Below, piece by piece: positions 48,465-48,879 of a DNA stretch of 48,879 nt; the stretch's first letter is position 1; every line of letters starts with the position of its first letter. The stretch comes from a virus. The notes beneath the pieces are model-generated. The model did no database searches, was not told the origin of the DNA, and saw only the letters and a list, made by a program, of their open reading frames with translations. The stretch lies in the IMG/VR virus record IMGVR_UViG_3300035211_000070, positions 1-48,879 of that record. The stretch is one strand, 5' to 3'. Position numbers and translations under genes: made by a program.

Positions 48465-48745
48465 TATTTATGCCGCCATTGTCCGCAACAATGGTCTTCT
48501 GGTGATTTTTTTATGATACGATCACTTTCTGGGTGGGTTGACACTTCAACATGGATGGGCCCACACGTGCAAAGTAGGAACCTACCTGACGTGTCTCCAT
48601 ACCGACAGGTGTTGCAACAATGTTCTTCTTTTTTGATGCCCCCGTTTGCTTCGTTTGGTTCACAGGATTCCTTGTACATTGTTTGTCTCCTTTCAAATTG
48701 TCTCACTGCGTTTTTAAGATCTCTCATGTTGGTTCTGTAGCTCAT
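48464..48745 (-). CDS. Cysteine-rich small protein
   Basis: This 93-residue protein has HCCNTCRYG (about 42-50), then CTC and a later HCCGQW (about 85-90). Seven cysteines and two histidines give at least one zinc site. ATG 48745 follows AAAGGAG. The DNA after the stop codon (TAG) continues with an open frame for 34 codons, which may be a former C-terminal extension or chance. Function unknown. Confidence 0.6.
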   Translation of the reverse strand: MSYRTNMRDLKNAVRQFERRQTMYKESCEPNEANGGIKKEEHCCNTCRYGDTSGRFLLCTCGPIHVEVSTHPESDRIIKKSPEDHCCGQWRHK

Positions 48746-48791
48746 GTTTCTCCTTTATAAGAAACACACGAAACGGCTATCCGTTTGGGGG

Positions 48792-48879
48792 CTATTTCAA
48801 GCCATAATATTTTGGGCGCTCTCTGTGAGTAAATTGATGTATTTTAGCGTCGGGGACATGTGTAATTGCTTCAGCACAG
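48792..48879 (-). CDS. Phage protein of unknown function, C-terminal part (cut by window edge)
   Basis: Read from the right edge on the minus strand, frame two gives 28 residues (CAEAITHVPDAKIHQFTH and further) ending in TAG 48792-48794. In the family suggested for the gene at 1-177, the C-terminus carries an A-E-A-[IL]-x-F-V-P-G-V phrase that resembles AEAITHVPDA. Joining the two ends directly gives a frameshift and a quick stop, so some bases are missing between the window ends. Confidence 0.5.
   Translation of the reverse strand, partial: CAEAITHVPDAKIHQFTHRERPKYYGLK

Noticed and set aside
1-48879. Direct terminal repeats at window ends
   Set aside because: The first and last tens of bases show no shared sequence; the split gene suggests a missing piece rather than a repeat.

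Overview
The window is an almost complete genome of a tailed bacteriophage (Caudoviricetes) with short-tailed (podovirus-like) architecture. It encodes a P22-type portal, a scaffold-like protein, a major capsid protein resembling the SU10/DUF5309 group, a head-completion adaptor, a giant nozzle-type tail protein and very large candidate ejection proteins. I see no tail sheath, tail-tube or tape-measure gene. The host cannot be named. Near-consensus sigma70-type promoters, strong AGGAGG-type ribosome binding sites, frequent ATGA/TAATG overlaps and ATG/GTG/TTG starts indicate a bacterial host with the standard code. TAG, TGA and TAA are all used as stops. No tRNA, rRNA or CRISPR array was seen.

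Layout. (1) 1-3426, minus strand: a gene cut by the window edge, small proteins, a Cas4/AddB-like Fe-S nuclease, a putative single-strand annealing protein, a zinc-ribbon protein and a Cro-like HTH regulator, all read from a promoter at about 3459-3486. (2) 3647-29057, plus strand: one long late operon with portal, scaffold, capsid, decoration/fibre-like proteins, lysis cassette (coiled-coil/TM protein, holin-like protein, membrane-anchored M15 peptidase), adaptor, a 1637-residue tail nozzle with a Kelch propeller insertion, and internal virion proteins. (3) 29060-33544, minus strand: an accessory operon led by an HTH-SWIM protein and containing a catalytic-domain-only tyrosine recombinase and a protein with 12-bp tandem repeats. 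Its promoter carries the same 24-bp operator as region 1. (4) 33817-48879, minus strand: about 40 tightly packed genes. These include a RuvC-like nuclease, a possible small terminase, a PAPS-reductase-like protein, the large terminase, a nucleoside deoxyribosyltransferase-like protein, a replication initiator whose gene contains palindromic iterons (likely origin), many small zinc-ribbon proteins and a Tad2-like (DUF2829-like) protein.

The N-terminal part of one gene lies at the left edge (1-177) and a plausible C-terminal part of the same gene lies at the right edge (48792-48879), both on the minus strand. The genome is therefore probably circular or circularly permuted, with a few bases missing between the ends. 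On that circle the minus-strand arm is continuous from the repressor at 3.4 kb through the window ends to about 33.8 kb. The large terminase sits inside this arm, about 6 kb from the portal and on the opposite strand.

How the parts fit: the Cro-like and HTH-SWIM proteins probably balance the two leftward promoters through a shared operator. The initiator binds its own gene to start replication, and the nuclease, annealing protein and RuvC-like enzyme process and resolve the DNA. The terminase packages it through the portal into the capsid built by the late operon, and the holin-like and M15 proteins release the particles. Functions are assigned by motif recognition only; no database search was run.
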